From the NCBI RefSeq assembly GCF_000005505.3, contig NC_016133.3, positions 2,728,001-2,792,000 on the forward strand: a stretch of DNA of 64,000 nt. The letters run 5' to 3'. Numbering within the stretch: the stretch's first letter is position 1; the number at the start of each line of letters is the position of its first letter. A model generated the notes under the pieces. The model made no database searches, was not told the DNA's origin, and saw only the letters and a program-made list of their open reading frames with translations. Both the position numbers and the translations under genes were made by a program. This DNA comes from Brachypodium distachyon. Its lineage: Eukaryota > Streptophyta > Magnoliopsida > Poales > Poaceae. Shown in pieces: positions 1 to 11,947 of the stretch.

Positions 1-2637
1 CAGAAGAGGTTCTGGTATCTCTTCGAGAAATCAAACTCCTCAAGAGAGAACCAGCCAAGGCACCGATGGACCGGGATACAGCACTAGAGTCAATCCTGTG
101 AAAACCAGTATGGCTAATAATCAGGAGAGACCAAGATATTTACGTGATTCGTTTAAATCTTCAAGCTCAAAGGTTGTGCCTGGAAGCTCTTCCAAAGTTC
201 CTCTTGGGAAGTTTGGTGAGGAAAAGCGAAGGCATACCTTGTTGGAAGGGGTTGACATTGTTGATAGTAGTAGAAGAACAGCTGAGGCCAAGCGTCTGGA
301 TAGTAAGAAAATTGTTGTAGAGGATCAGAGTTCAGATGCTCCGTGGAGTGAGACAGAAGGATTAACTGCCAAAGATGACCAATTGGTAGTACCTGATCCT
401 GATGTTTTGCATTCTGCTGATTCTTCAGAAATACCTGCACATACAGTTGAGTTCTTGCGAAGGAGTGCTTCACTAAGTTCTGAAACACATAGACAGAAGG
501 ATAAACAACTGAATTTGGGTAGACCTGGATACTCTCGCTCTTCATTTACAAATCAGCCCACTGTACCTAGAATTCCTACAGTTGATGCGAAGCCATCATA
601 TGGTCTTGTTAGTGGAGAACAGAGATGTGGACCACGTGGTCTTAAAAACCTTGGTTGCACTTCAGTCTCGGATGTTCTGCCTTCAGGATGCTCATCTGAT
701 TCTGTGTATAGCAGGAGGTTTCATGCTATGAGAAAGAGAGCATCTGACGAGGAAAGCACTTCCAGATCAAGGGGCATAAGTGGACCATCCAGTTTAGGTC
801 ATTCCCATGCAATTTATCCTGGCATTAGTCGTCCTAGAGTCAGAACTACTGAACAACCAGTTTCTCAATTAACAACAAGAAGCAGTGGCAGAAAATTTCT
901 GGATTCAGCAGAGTCAGTAAGGACAAGACGGCCTTCTCCTCAGGACACTAGGATCAGCACGTCTGAGGATAGAGAGGATAACATGATTTCTCTACATGGC
1001 TCAACCACGGGGAATCAACAGTTAGCTGAGGGGCATTTTTCTGTGGCAGGAGTTTCTTCAGAAAGCTCCATAAGACCGTTCCCTGTGGAACTACCTCATG
1101 CAATGTACTCATCTAGTCGTCAGGTATCGAGTGGTCAGACTGCACATAGAAGATCAAGCTCTCGTGTTGTGGAAAGTCCTCCACAAACATTTCACAGTAC
1201 CTTGGGGGAGAGAAATGGCCACAGACACGTAAACATGGAAGGCATCGCAGAGGTCCTTTTCCAAAACGTTTTTCATATTGGTTCCAGTTGTTCTGTTCTT
1301 TTAGATAGGTTTTATGTAAGATTAGATCTTTCATGATGATAATGATTTTCTCATTATGACTGAGGTAGAAGTGTTCCAAATGAAATAGGTTTGTTGTATG
1401 TAGGTATTGCTAGCACTGGAAAGGATTGAACAAGAAGCTGAACTGACCTATGAGGTTAGTTAGCTTGCCTTCATGTCCACAATTTTCTTTCTGTTGGACT
1501 TTTTCACTAAGAATGTACAAAATTTTAGCAGCAGTTGCGGGTACTTGAGACAAATCTGTTACTTAGTGCTTTAGCCTCGCATGATGAACATAGCGACATG
1601 CGGATGGATATTGACAACATGTCATATGAGGTATTGTTGTTGTCTTGTTTGATTCTTTCTAAAGGGCTTCACTGTCTGATAATTCATACTTTCACAGGAT
1701 TCTGGTATGTACTTATTCATGAGTCTTTTTTCCCTTTCAATAGGAACTGTTAGCATTAGAAGAGCGAATAGGATCTGTAAGTACTGCTCTTTCTGAAGAA
1801 CAGTTCACGAAATGTCTCAGAAGGCGTTTATATAAACCTGTTACTGCAGAAGTAAACAGATCAGGTGTAGATGACATCAAATGCAGCATATGCCAGGTAA
1901 GTATCTTTTAATTGGATTCTATTATTTCTGTAGGTTATACAATAAACTAAAACCAATCTAATTATTCATTGTTTTGCTCTTGCATCATCCTTGATTTCTG
2001 TAGGTTATACAATAAACTAAAACCAAGTTGGTATCCATTGTCCTGAATAAGAATAATCTTCTTACCTCTAAAACTGCCAATGCCATGACCCCACTATGCT
2101 AGTATCTTGTTCTTTTTGTCCAAGCATATCCATCTTACCATGTAAATGATTGGTCCTGCTCGTGCTTAAGTTTGTATCATCCCTTTTTTTTGCGAACAGT
2201 TTATATCATCCCTACTAATGATTATTCCAAACTTAAATCAAAACAGAAGTACTACAACCTACTCTCTCCTTCCCAAATTATATTGCGGCCTCTGACTTCA
2301 AGATTCAACTTTGACCATCAATTAACCAATAAAACGTGGGTTATGTGCCACAAAAATTATGGCGTTGAATTAGTATTTGGAAGAAGTTCCAGTGTCATAT
2401 TTTTGTATGGAAAATAACTCATATTAATGATCTAATTGATGGTTAATGTTACATCGTGCTGGTTACTCGATCTGTAAATCCTTACTGTTCTTGTTCCAGG
2501 AGGAGTTCATGGAGGGCGAAGAGGTTGGCAGGTTGGGTTGTGAGCACCAGTTCCACGTGTGCTGCATTCACCAGTGGCTCCTGCAGAAGAGCTGGTGCCC
2601 AATATGTAAAGCTTCGGCGTCGCTGTCTCTGAACTGA
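1..2637 (+). CDS. RING-H2 E3 ubiquitin ligase, 3' part (5' end outside window)
   Basis: Exons fit at <1-1252, 1404-1454, 1532-1630 (or from 1529), 1744-1896 and 2500-2637, all with GT-AG introns and a continuous frame. This gives about 563 visible residues. The first visible part is long, low-complexity and Ser/Arg-rich, with no start codon forced inside the window because the frame stays open to position 2. The C-terminus holds a RING-H2 domain: CSIC, then LGCEH, then QFHVCC, then CPIC, matching C3H2C3 spacing, and ends SLSLN. Exon 4 ends exactly after the first RING Cys pair. Plant proteins of this build (long disordered N-terminus, single C-terminal RING-H2, MBR/HIP1-like) act as E3 ligases that pass ubiquitin from an E2 to substrate; the substrate here is unknown. 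The family assignment is inference from architecture; the RING itself is seen directly. Confidence 0.88.
1924..2026. repeat. 33-bp direct duplication in intron 4 of the RING gene
   Basis: The 33 bases at 1924-1956 recur identically at 1994-2026, a 70-bp period. They begin ATTTCTGTAGG and end AAACTAAAACCAA. It looks like a recent local duplication inside the intron, with no sign of affecting the splice sites. Confidence 0.9.
2160..2460. mobile_element. Degenerate MITE-like insertion in intron 4 of the RING gene
   Basis: An AT-rich block in the last intron starts near CTCTCTCCTTCCCAAATTA and contains a stretch about a fall in water-like AT-rich grass repeats (CATCAATTAACCAATAAA). Part of it comes back inverted at the far end (GATCTAATTGATGGTTAAT near 2431-2449). 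Both termini are eroded, so the family is not assigned. It ends about 40 bases before the last-exon acceptor at 2500. Confidence 0.35.
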
Positions 2638-3885
2638 ACCTAAGCAGGTTCGAACTTGTAAATTGCTATGGTCTTGAAAGGTAGTCTCCGTCTGTGAAAC
2701 TTGTGAATAATCCTGGCTGAGCTCTCTCTCTAGTCCAGTCCAGTCTGTGAATACAAATCAGATGGTTTCTGCCCTGGAAAAGGCTCCAGTTTGTGAAATA
2801 TCAAATCTGACTGTACCTGGAGTGTTATCAATGAGTGTTTGAACTTTGAATCAGGGAAAATAGTCAAAAAAATAAAATTGCAACGTCGACAGATGGAAAA
2901 AAGAAAACGACTGACAAATCCTGCTGCAAACATAGTTTCTAACATGTCCGGTAACAAACTCCGGGCGCGCGCACGAAAGAACCTTTTTTCTGCCAAACTA
3001 TTGACGGAGCACATTAGTACAGCCTGTTTATGCGTGCTACTTCCCTTAGATTTAGCATATGACGCTACACCTTACATCCCTCTTCCGGTCTCTCGTCTTG
3101 GCCTTTTTGGCCCGATCAAGCGCTGGTTCGAACTGCCAGCGATACTAGTAGTAATACAGAAAGGATCGAAGCCTAACTCGATGCGCAAGTCACGGACGGA
3201 CCACTGTGTTCCGGTACTCTGTCTATTTCACGACATCTGTCACGGCTCACTTGGGAGTTGGGACCGTGGCTTCTCTCGCCTTTCTTTCGGAAAAAAGGCC
3301 GTTTCTTTTCGGCCTTCGGAAAAGGTTTGTCCGAGAAGCAAAAATTTTACGACAACTTCTTCAGGAAGTTGAGGAAGAACGGCTTCTCAGAGAAGCCCCT
3401 TCCGGAAGACAAAAGAAGGGGCTTAAAGAAAAATTCAGCTGCATAGGATAAAATATCGGACTATATTATCTGCTTCTTTTCTACTATTTCCGATGCAAAA
3501 TAAATGTCATAGTTTTGAACTAGGTTTGAGTTAGGATTAGTTCAAACCAGAAACACATATTTTGGATTGGAGGGAGTATATTAACTGCTTCTTTTCTATC
3601 TGGTGGGAACAATAAGCCCAATTCTGTTCAGTGCTGAATGTTCGATGCAAGAAAAGTACACACGCCAACTTTGTGCCTTGTAGGCTTCTACAAAGTGTGA
3701 CGACATTGTTGTTGGCCTAGAAATGATCGGAATAGCTATTAGTTATGACTTCTGATTCGATACACCTCCTTCCTCTTACGAAAAACACAAAGAAGGTCCA
3801 GATCACTCCGTATCACTTCATAAAAAAGGGCATGATGGACATTAAACAATATTTCCTTCTCTCCTTCCCGCCTGGCTCCTAATAG
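2638..3885. other. RING gene 3' UTR and intergenic sequence with short inverted repeats
   Basis: The first few hundred bases are presumably the RING 3' UTR. An open frame at 2839-3372 has no recognisable domain. At 3280-3430 there is a run of short hairpins, for example AAGGCCG/CGGCCTT at 3295-3316 and GGCTTCTCAGAGAAGCC at 3381-3397. Near 3565-3580 an isolated GGAGGGAGTA looks like the remnant end of a Stowaway-type MITE. No gene is supported. Confidence 0.5.
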
Positions 3886-4535
3886 CACTCGGTGTTTTTG
3901 ATTTTGCCGGAGATTGCACCGTTGGATTGTCACGAAATTTCACGATATAGTAGTAGACAATTGCACACAATCCCACTGAAGGGATCAGCGAAAAATTTCT
4001 TGATACATCGGGAAACAGGCGAACAAGTCGGATGTTCGTGCTGTCCCGCACGGGCGCGCGACACTCGGTGTTTTTAAATTTTCCGGAGATTCCACCATGG
4101 GACAAGGATAAATTTTCACATTTTATTAATAGACACAATTCCGCACAATGCCACCGAAGGGATCGGCGAAACCTTTCTTGAGGCATCATGCGAACAAATT
4201 GGTCGTTCGTGCTGTCCCACACGGCCACGAGAAATCCAAACAACACTCGATGTTTTGAAGTTTTCTGGAGGTTCCATCATTGGATCGTAATGAAATTTTT
4301 CATGCTGGTAGTAGAAACAATTCTGCACAATCCCACCGAAAGGATCGTTGAAACGTTGCTCGAATCAGCGGGAAACATGTAAACATCGTGCTATCACGCA
4401 CGGCCGCAAGAAATCTGAACAACACTCAGTATTTTGGTGTTGGTCGGAGATTTCACCGTTGGATCGTGATGAAATTCACAGCATCATAGAAGTCACAATT
4501 CCGAACAATCTCACCGGAGGGATCGTCCAAACAGT
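3886..4535. repeat. Tandem array: four diverged copies of a ~178-bp unit
   Basis: Units start at 3886, 4062, 4244 and 4423, each with CACTCGGTGTTTT or a close variant; the fourth is truncated. Shared internal blocks include GGAGATTCCACCGTTGGAT, CACAATTCCGCACAATCCCA and AGGGATCGGCGAAA. Successive starts differ by 176, 182 and 179 bases. Copies are clearly diverged, so the array is old. Short open frames through it are not conserved between units and are not called. It could be a small satellite relic or internal repeats of an eroded transposon. Confidence 0.85.
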
Positions 4536-5104
4536 TTTTTTTGACAACGGATACCTTGCTAGAGAGAAATGAGGCGGGAGGAAAAAAAGAGCAGGCGACT
4601 AAAAACTCCATCCTACTCAAGGTCGTATTGAATTAGGCCCCGTTAGTTACTTTTTGCTAAAAAAAACTATTGGTTAATTAGCGGACATACCTGCACTGTC
4701 CGGTTTGGATGTTTTAGCTTGCTAGCGGCGTGGAAGCCAGAAACTAGAAAGAAGGAGAAAAATGCATGGCCTATATAGCTTCGAATATGCATGTTAGCTT
4801 AAGACCTGACTTAGGAGATGCACCGTAGGGGGTGTGTGGGGGTTTATTCCTTTTGATGTTTGTTGGTTTGTAAGCTTGCCGTCTAGTTTCTTTTGGGCAA
4901 TGTGATGGTGGTGTTCTGTTATAAGTTGGTAATCCCAGCAAAAGACTTTTGACTTTCTAATAAAGCCCGGCTACACCTGTCACGAGCGTAGACTGAGTAT
5001 GCTCGGTTTGGACCCTTGATTGATATGCCAAATAGCTAGCCAAAATTTGGTGGAGGTTTTGATTGTCCGTAAATTAACCAATCTCGGCAAGAAAAAAAAT
5101 TATA

Positions 5105-5236
5105 TACTCCACTTCTCTGGTTTAATAAAAGATGTCTCAACTTTAACTAAATTTGAATGCATCTATACACTAAGTCATGTCTAGATACATTCAAATTTTG
5201 ACAAACTTGAGACATATTTTGTTGAACGGAGAGAGT
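5105..5236. mobile_element. Degenerate Stowaway-like MITE
   Basis: The element runs from TACTCCACTTCTCTGG to AACGGAGAGAGTA. Its halves are roughly inverted: GATGTCTCAACTTTAACTAA with TTTTGACAAACTTGAGACA, and AAATTTGAATGCATCTA with TAGATACATTCAAATTT. Its ends resemble the CTCCCTCCGTT termini of grass Stowaway elements but are eroded. Confidence 0.7.
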
Positions 5237-5770
5237 ACTTGTGGTAAGGGGACATACATTCGCCCATAGTTTTGGTTATCATCCAAACATATAAAAACAA
5301 CATTATTGTGGTGGATTGGTATTTATCGAAAGCCAAAAACAAGAGGTAATTTTTAAATCATGGGAGATAAACATAACAGGCATGAGCAGTGCATCGATTT
5401 ATTTGATTTTTTTTTTCATATATCCTAAGATCCCCTTCTCTCTCGCTTGCCCAATCCCTTAACTTTGCATCTGTCCATTATTCTTCTCGCTATCACTAGC
5501 TCTTTCATTCCCCGCGTCCACCACGTTCCTCGGCCAAAATGTCCATTATTTTGACCATTATTATATCGGTTTTGCCATAAAAAAATCGACTGTGGTGTTA
5601 GACTGTTACAACTTAATCCAATGGCACTGTGTGGGAGGTGAGGACATGGGGATGACATCCAGATTTTAATCCAACGGCGCTAGTGATCGACTGAGATTTA
5701 AGATATTTTTCCTAAAAAACAATGGATTGAGAAATGTCCACGTCATTATTATATTATCATGGAACAAAAT

Positions 5771-5856
5771 ACTCACTCCCTCTCAAAATAAATGACGTGT
5801 GTATAAAAATCTATACAAATCCATATACAAATCCACGTCACTTATTTTGAGAAGTA
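5771..5856. mobile_element. Short Stowaway-like MITE hairpin
   Basis: Starts CACTCCCTCTCAAAATAA and ends TTATTTTGAGAAGTA, with an internal inverted pair ATGACGTG/CACGTCAC. It is a short element close upstream of the duplicated ZTL first exon. Confidence 0.7.
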
Positions 5857-6019
5857 AAAAATGCAGAATACGTGTTGTATTTGTCGGAGAAAAAAAAAGT
5901 CTTATTCGGCCTGGGTCGATCAAATCGGAATTCATGCGCAACTGCCTTTTTCGCCGCCTTGTCCACTCGTTCTCGTCTCGTCTTCCTCCTCCCGATTAAA
6001 ACCCGCCTCTATTTAAAAC

Positions 6020-6510
<491 letters not shown>

Positions 6511-9422
6511 TAGCCGATAGTAAATTTATTGACTTCATAGACAAATATACTATTTCCTTGGATCCATGTTGCTCGTCTTTAAATATTTTTTATCACGACG
6601 GGATTTTAAAAGATTAATTTGAAGAAATTTGACTGAGGTTTAAAACTATTACATGTTGATTTTAGGACGGAGATGGAGCCCTAGGCAGGAGCTCATAGTT
6701 TTAAGAGTAGTTCTATTTTAATTCGCATTCAAGCGGAACTTAGTTATTGCTAAATATATCGTATAAATGTTTTTTTGTCGAATTATTTAGTGAGAGGAAA
6801 AATTGATGATGTGGCATGAGTTGGGCTGTATTTTTTTTTCTGTCTGTGTTATCAGCCTTGTACCTACACTCATTAAGTTTGGTTAGTTTAGATTTATAGC
6901 TTTCTCAAAAGAGAACAAAACTTTGTAGTTACCCAATCTGTGATAATTGAATTTCGTGTTGTGATATTGACGGTCTGGTTTGAATAACATATTTAATTAT
7001 AGTTGGGCTAGGCCGGATGTATACTTTGTTTATATTTACAAAAGATAGGCATCTATTGATTTCCTAGAAGAAAGGGAACCAACGTTAATGTTTCGGCCCG
7101 TTTAAATTTACCCCCGGTTGGGCCGTGGCTTGTAAACTCTGGTGATTATTTGTAGTTGTCTACCGGTGAAACTTTCTTTGGGTTATTAGCAAGTAAAAAA
7201 ATAAAGTTCCTGGAAGGATGGATAGTCCAAGAGGGAATTATTAACCACATGGTAGTTTACAGCAGCGAGACCCACGGATGGATAGTTCTGGATTGAGCAA
7301 ACTTGGGCCGGAGCCCGGAGCCAGAGTTGGCCAGTTTACGTCCCGACAGCTCGTCTGCTTCCCTCTGTGCTCCAAGCCGTCAGATCGAATGAAAATAAGG
7401 GAGCCTGAACCCTAACTCCCTCATTCCCTTCCCTTGTCCAGCATACATGGCGGCGCCAGCGCGGGGGCGATGCTCGAAGGGGTGAGCATCTGTTGAAGGG
7501 GCGAGCATCTCTGTCCAGCATCCATGGTGGCGCGGGGGCCACGCTCGCCGGAGCAGGGACTCTGTCCCACGCGCTGCTTCGTCGAGCGTGGCGGCCGATG
7601 CCTCGACTTCATGCGCGTCCATTTGTATGGGTGGTGCAATGGCGGGGACCGGCGCTGGAGTTCATGATTAGGCGACGGCGGCGCGCATGGTGTGAGGCCA
7701 TGCTCTTTGTCGTCTGAAGTGCGGCGCCCGCCGTGTAAGTACCAAAATTCCTTCTTTACGGTTCATCAAGATTGTGGATTTTTAGGGTTCGTCAAAATTG
7801 GGGATTTTTTTCAGGGTTTCGAAGTTGACTCCCCTCCTTCTACTCCTTCTATCTTGCTGCCCCGAGACATTATGGCCCATTATACCCACGGCATCGAATA
7901 GACTTCATCACCGAATTCACGAAAGAAACTAAACAAAAATGTGGGTAAAACTTACGTTTCGGAAATATGCTTATCTTTACTCTTCTAAAAAAATGCAATT
8001 GGTGGCGGCGGTACGTTGCCACACCTTCTCCTCCCCCGTACTCCCACAACTCACGCCTCCCCGGCTGCCGCCACGCTTCGCCTCACGTCGTCGTCGCCGG
8101 TCATCAGTGCCGTGTCTCCTCCTCCTTCCCCGGCACCCGCTTCTCTCGCCGTCTCCACGAATGTCACCGTCCTCCACCCTCGCGGTATCATCGTCTGTGG
8201 CCGACCTCCATCATCGCCCGATCTCCGTCTCTGGTGATTCCCGCACCCCTGCACTGCTCCCGAGCTCGGCATCGACCAATTGGCCCTCCCGAAGTCGCCT
8301 CGATGTGCTCCTCCGCTTCTGGCCGGCCGGCCGTCACCGTCGAAGTTGACGCTGTCGGGAGCCCCCATCTTCCTAGGCTGCACTATCAAGTCCACAGTGA
8401 GGCGCTGCTCCTTTTGCCCTTTCCCCTCTGAGCTTTTTCTTGCTCTGTACCGTTCTGCCGTTGCCTGAGGTCACACCACCTCCTTCCCACCACCAACGGC
8501 CGCCTCATTGTCCACTCCATGATTCAGCTTCTCCAAGATCCGCAGCCTCTGATCGTGCACCAAATCAACCCAATTGGTCATCGCCATCTACCGCACCGGT
8601 GAGAACACGGCAACACGCAGTGGAGGATCACCTCCTCCTCCATATTCGCAAGCTCGACACGCGTCAGAGTTGTCCGCAGCATGGCTTGCAATGCTGGAAC
8701 CCATCACGCAGAAGGAGTCCGTTAACACCAAAGCACCGCATTCAGGATGGAGTTGCTCGAGAAGTAGCGGTTACTCCAGGCCATAATGGCATCAAGATCA
8801 GATGTTTTTTTTAGATGATTCTAATAGTGTTTTGGTTGGCATACATGGTTCTTCCATAATTCCTGGTCTCTTGATTTGAGAAATAAAGTTACTTCTAAGT
8901 CCTAACAAACAAGTTGTAGCAGAGTTTTCTTGTCATGAGACATTTTGTCTCCTATTCTGTAGCTCTTACTTCGTTGTCTTGACTTCTCTACCACTCTGTT
9001 TTCAGCTATGGCTTGGATGGTGCCGTGGTTTCTGATGATCGGGAAAGGTGTGAGTGCATTGAAAAGGTAGATTGAACTTGACTTATAATGTGCCCATCAA
9101 CTTTAAACCTACATTAGAACAACTCAACTATATCTAACGACCTGATACATGTGCAACTTGTCAATCCCACAGCTGTTGGAGCGTGAAGCAAGTCACCAAG
9201 TACCGCTCATATGAAAAATTGGTATAGTGCATGTCTCCATCTATGCTGTACATGACTTAAGGTGAGCTACTCAGGTCATGATAATGGAACTATCAATTTC
9301 TGAAGACTGAGATAAATCCTCACAGTTTGCACGAACTGAATCTGATGTACATTGCTCTTGTCATGAGCCATTATATATGATATGAGTATTATATTATTTG
9401 AGTTATTTCTATTTCCGTTTTA
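6511..9422. other. Non-genic stretch between the duplicated ZTL exon and the Helitron
   Basis: Open frames at 7.3-8.8 kb are GC- and CT-rich and look like anonymous repeat or untranslated sequence. None shows a known domain. A ~77-bp imperfect tandem duplication lies at about 7436 and 7513 (GTCCAGCATACATGGCGGCG and its variant GTCCAGCATCCATGGTGGCG). Nothing else is supported. Confidence 0.5.
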
Positions 9423-11947
9423 TCTCTACTACTATAGTGTAGCAGTTTTGAGTTCGGATTTACCACCCTCGCTTCGGTTTTCCAGCTGCCGTAACAAGAT
9501 GAAACCAATCCCAGCCGTCAATTTCTTCTCTTTCTGTGATATCCACCCTCCATCAAACGCTGAAATGTTGGATCCGACGGCTAATCTTCACCGGATTCGC
9601 ACCTTCGGAACACCTGTGCTCGCTCTAACCAGCTCTCGCACCTTCGCGATAGCTCCGGGCGCTGAACACTCCGGCAATCTAAATTTGAATCCAGCCTGCG
9701 CGTGGAACACTCCTCGGACACCACACACGAACCAGCGCGCCAAACGCCAGCGTCTCCATCCCCTCCATCTCTTGTCTACACGCAGCTACGAATCCATCTC
9801 CTTGCTTTGCTTCCATCTGCATCTAGGTTGGGAAGGAGCGGAACTGCCCCAACCCACAGGTGAGCACGTGTGTGACCCCCTCTTGTATTTTCTGTTGATT
9901 CCATCTGCATCCATCCCTGTCAACGCTTCTTCCTAACAGCCATCTATTCTTATCCCATTGCAAATCTCAGCGTTTTCTATCCTTTGTGGTGGCTGTGTGT
10001 CTTTTTTGCACATCACGTGTTTGTGTTTTTGTCTAAACTGCTATGAGACATTGGATTAGTGTGTGGTTGTTAAGTTGCATATTGTAGTCGGATGGATGAG
10101 TGGAATGGTCTTACTTTTGTATTTTCTGTTAGTTAGTTCAGTACGTGGCATCCATTTGATGCTTCATCTATTTTCTTTCCTTTTTATTACACATGAACAC
10201 CGTTATATAAAATGTTTTGGTCTGTTCAGAAGTTATACTCATTTAAGAAAAATTGCATATGACCCTCAGTGGTGAGAAATGAGATATTATATGGATAATA
10301 ATGTTGTAAGTGTTCTGTTATTGACAAGATCAGAGAATAAAAAGTGCAGTTTCATGATTTGCACAGAACTAAATTCTTTTTCAGTGACCACTTACATATT
10401 TCATAAATTTCTTTGTCCAAATCTCCACGTGAAAATATATATTTTCAGTCAGAGCATTAATTCATAAATTAACTTTATTTACTTTCTAATTGAGATATCC
10501 TTTGTTATGTGTATGTAAACAGGGGCTGATTTTACTGAGCTAAATCACCATATTGTTGAACCAATAGATGCGCCGATGAATCGTGCAGACCGCAAGGGTT
10601 ATCGTGACCGGGATAGATACTTGCAAATGACACCAAGTCAAAGAGAAGCTTACTTACAGAGGAATCGTGAGTACAAACGAGCTAAACAAGATAGCAATGC
10701 AAGTGGTAGTAGTGCACAGTCCACAACTGGCCAAACAAATGTGAGCTACAATGACAACATAGGCATGCTCATGGAATCTGCTCTGGTGACAGAAGGTTAG
10801 CTTTCTGATGAGTTACAATGGTTGTAATTTAATAACTACTATGTACGCTATGCTGATGGAATATTTTCCTTTTTTTTTCCAGATTGTTGCATGCTTCGAT
10901 CAACAAGGATGTTCCTCAAATATGAAACAAGGTTTGGTAAAATCTATACCGCTAGAATCTATTGTTTAAATGGATTACTAATTATAACAGTCTAATTCTT
11001 TCCCTTGTTCCTCATGTGAGTGGCCACATTTGGTACTTTCGAGATATCTGAATTAGGTAAACAGTACGTATCTGATTCAGACCATCGCATATTTATTCAG
11101 TCAAATATGTGCCACCTAGATAATGAAACTTGGCTGACTGTTAGTTCATCTGGAGTACATGGATCTTCTACTTCTCTTAAAGATCAAGCTGCAGATATTG
11201 CATTAACAAATAGCGGCTGACGTAAGTGTCAACGTGGCACTAGCTGGTACTCACACTTGGCACCTGAAGAAAGAGAAGCATACTTATTTGAGCCTTCTTG
11301 CCACATGTATGACATGATCAATCATGTAAGGTGACTAGCAAACATTCAGTTACGTGGTGGCAAATGAAGGTGCTTCAGAGCATGTCATCCTCCTTCATGT
11401 GCATCACATATGTGCCCACGGTTTCTTTAACTGAATTGCTTCTTTTTATGTGGATAGACACACAGCCAGCTTCAAATATCAAGCTGATACATATGTCCTG
11501 ATCTCCGTAAGAAATTTACATGTCCATTGCTCTAATAATAGTATAATTTCTTCACAGTCTAGAGGGCTTGGGTAAGACTAGGTAACAATGTGTGCTCAAT
11601 AAAGGCTCAACTGTTATTTATTTATTTGGAACTAAACATTTGAGGTCCGAGAATCCACGGATTGCTTATAAATTCATGATATACCACACATCAACTATTG
11701 GTTGGCTAGACAGTACAGTAACAAACTTCCTGAGACCAGGGCATCTATGTATTGCCCAATTCGACATGTGGTCCACGAAATTTTTTTGGTTTCAGTTGTT
11801 TGTACAATGAAACAGATAATAGCATATGGTATTGTAGAACATGTTCTAGAGTGTATTATCTATGAAACATTAAACTCATTTCGCCTTTACATATATGTAT
11901 TAACGTCTTTCTTTTGCCGACGTGCACTGCACGTGCATATGTACTAG
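9423..11947 (+). mobile_element. Helitron, ~2.5 kb, non-autonomous
   Basis: The left end reads A|TCTCTACTACTATAG, the classic 5' TC terminus of grass Helitrons. The right end has a short hairpin ACGTGC-ACT-GCACGT at 11920-11934, nine bases, then CTAG at 11944-11947 followed by host T. That gives insertion between A and T with no target-site duplication, as Helitrons do. The element carries exon-like pieces at 10.5-11.3 kb but no recognisable Rep or helicase motifs. It sits between the two ZTL first exons. The termini are seen directly; family membership is inference from them. Confidence 0.78.
10523..11337 (+). pseudogene. Exon-like coding fragments inside the Helitron, unknown protein
   Basis: Three pieces join by plausible splice sites: about 10523-10797 (after AAACAG, donor AAG|GTTAG), about 10883-10931, and one from about 11012 ending at a TGA at 11218-11220. 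The first has a charged motif RDRDRYLQMTPSQREAYLQR followed by NREYKRAKQ. Just past the stop, around 11221-11330, a related motif (WYSHLAPEEREAYLF) can be read in frame, suggesting a repeated motif of the type YxxMTPxxREAYL. I do not recognise the family. Similar charged N-terminal segments occur in some grass Helitron proteins, but that is a weak recollection. It could equally be a captured gene fragment. Confidence 0.4.

Noticed and set aside
2839..3372. 177-residue open frame after the RING gene
   Set aside because: No domain, odd composition, overlaps hairpin-rich sequence and starts within the likely 3' UTR.
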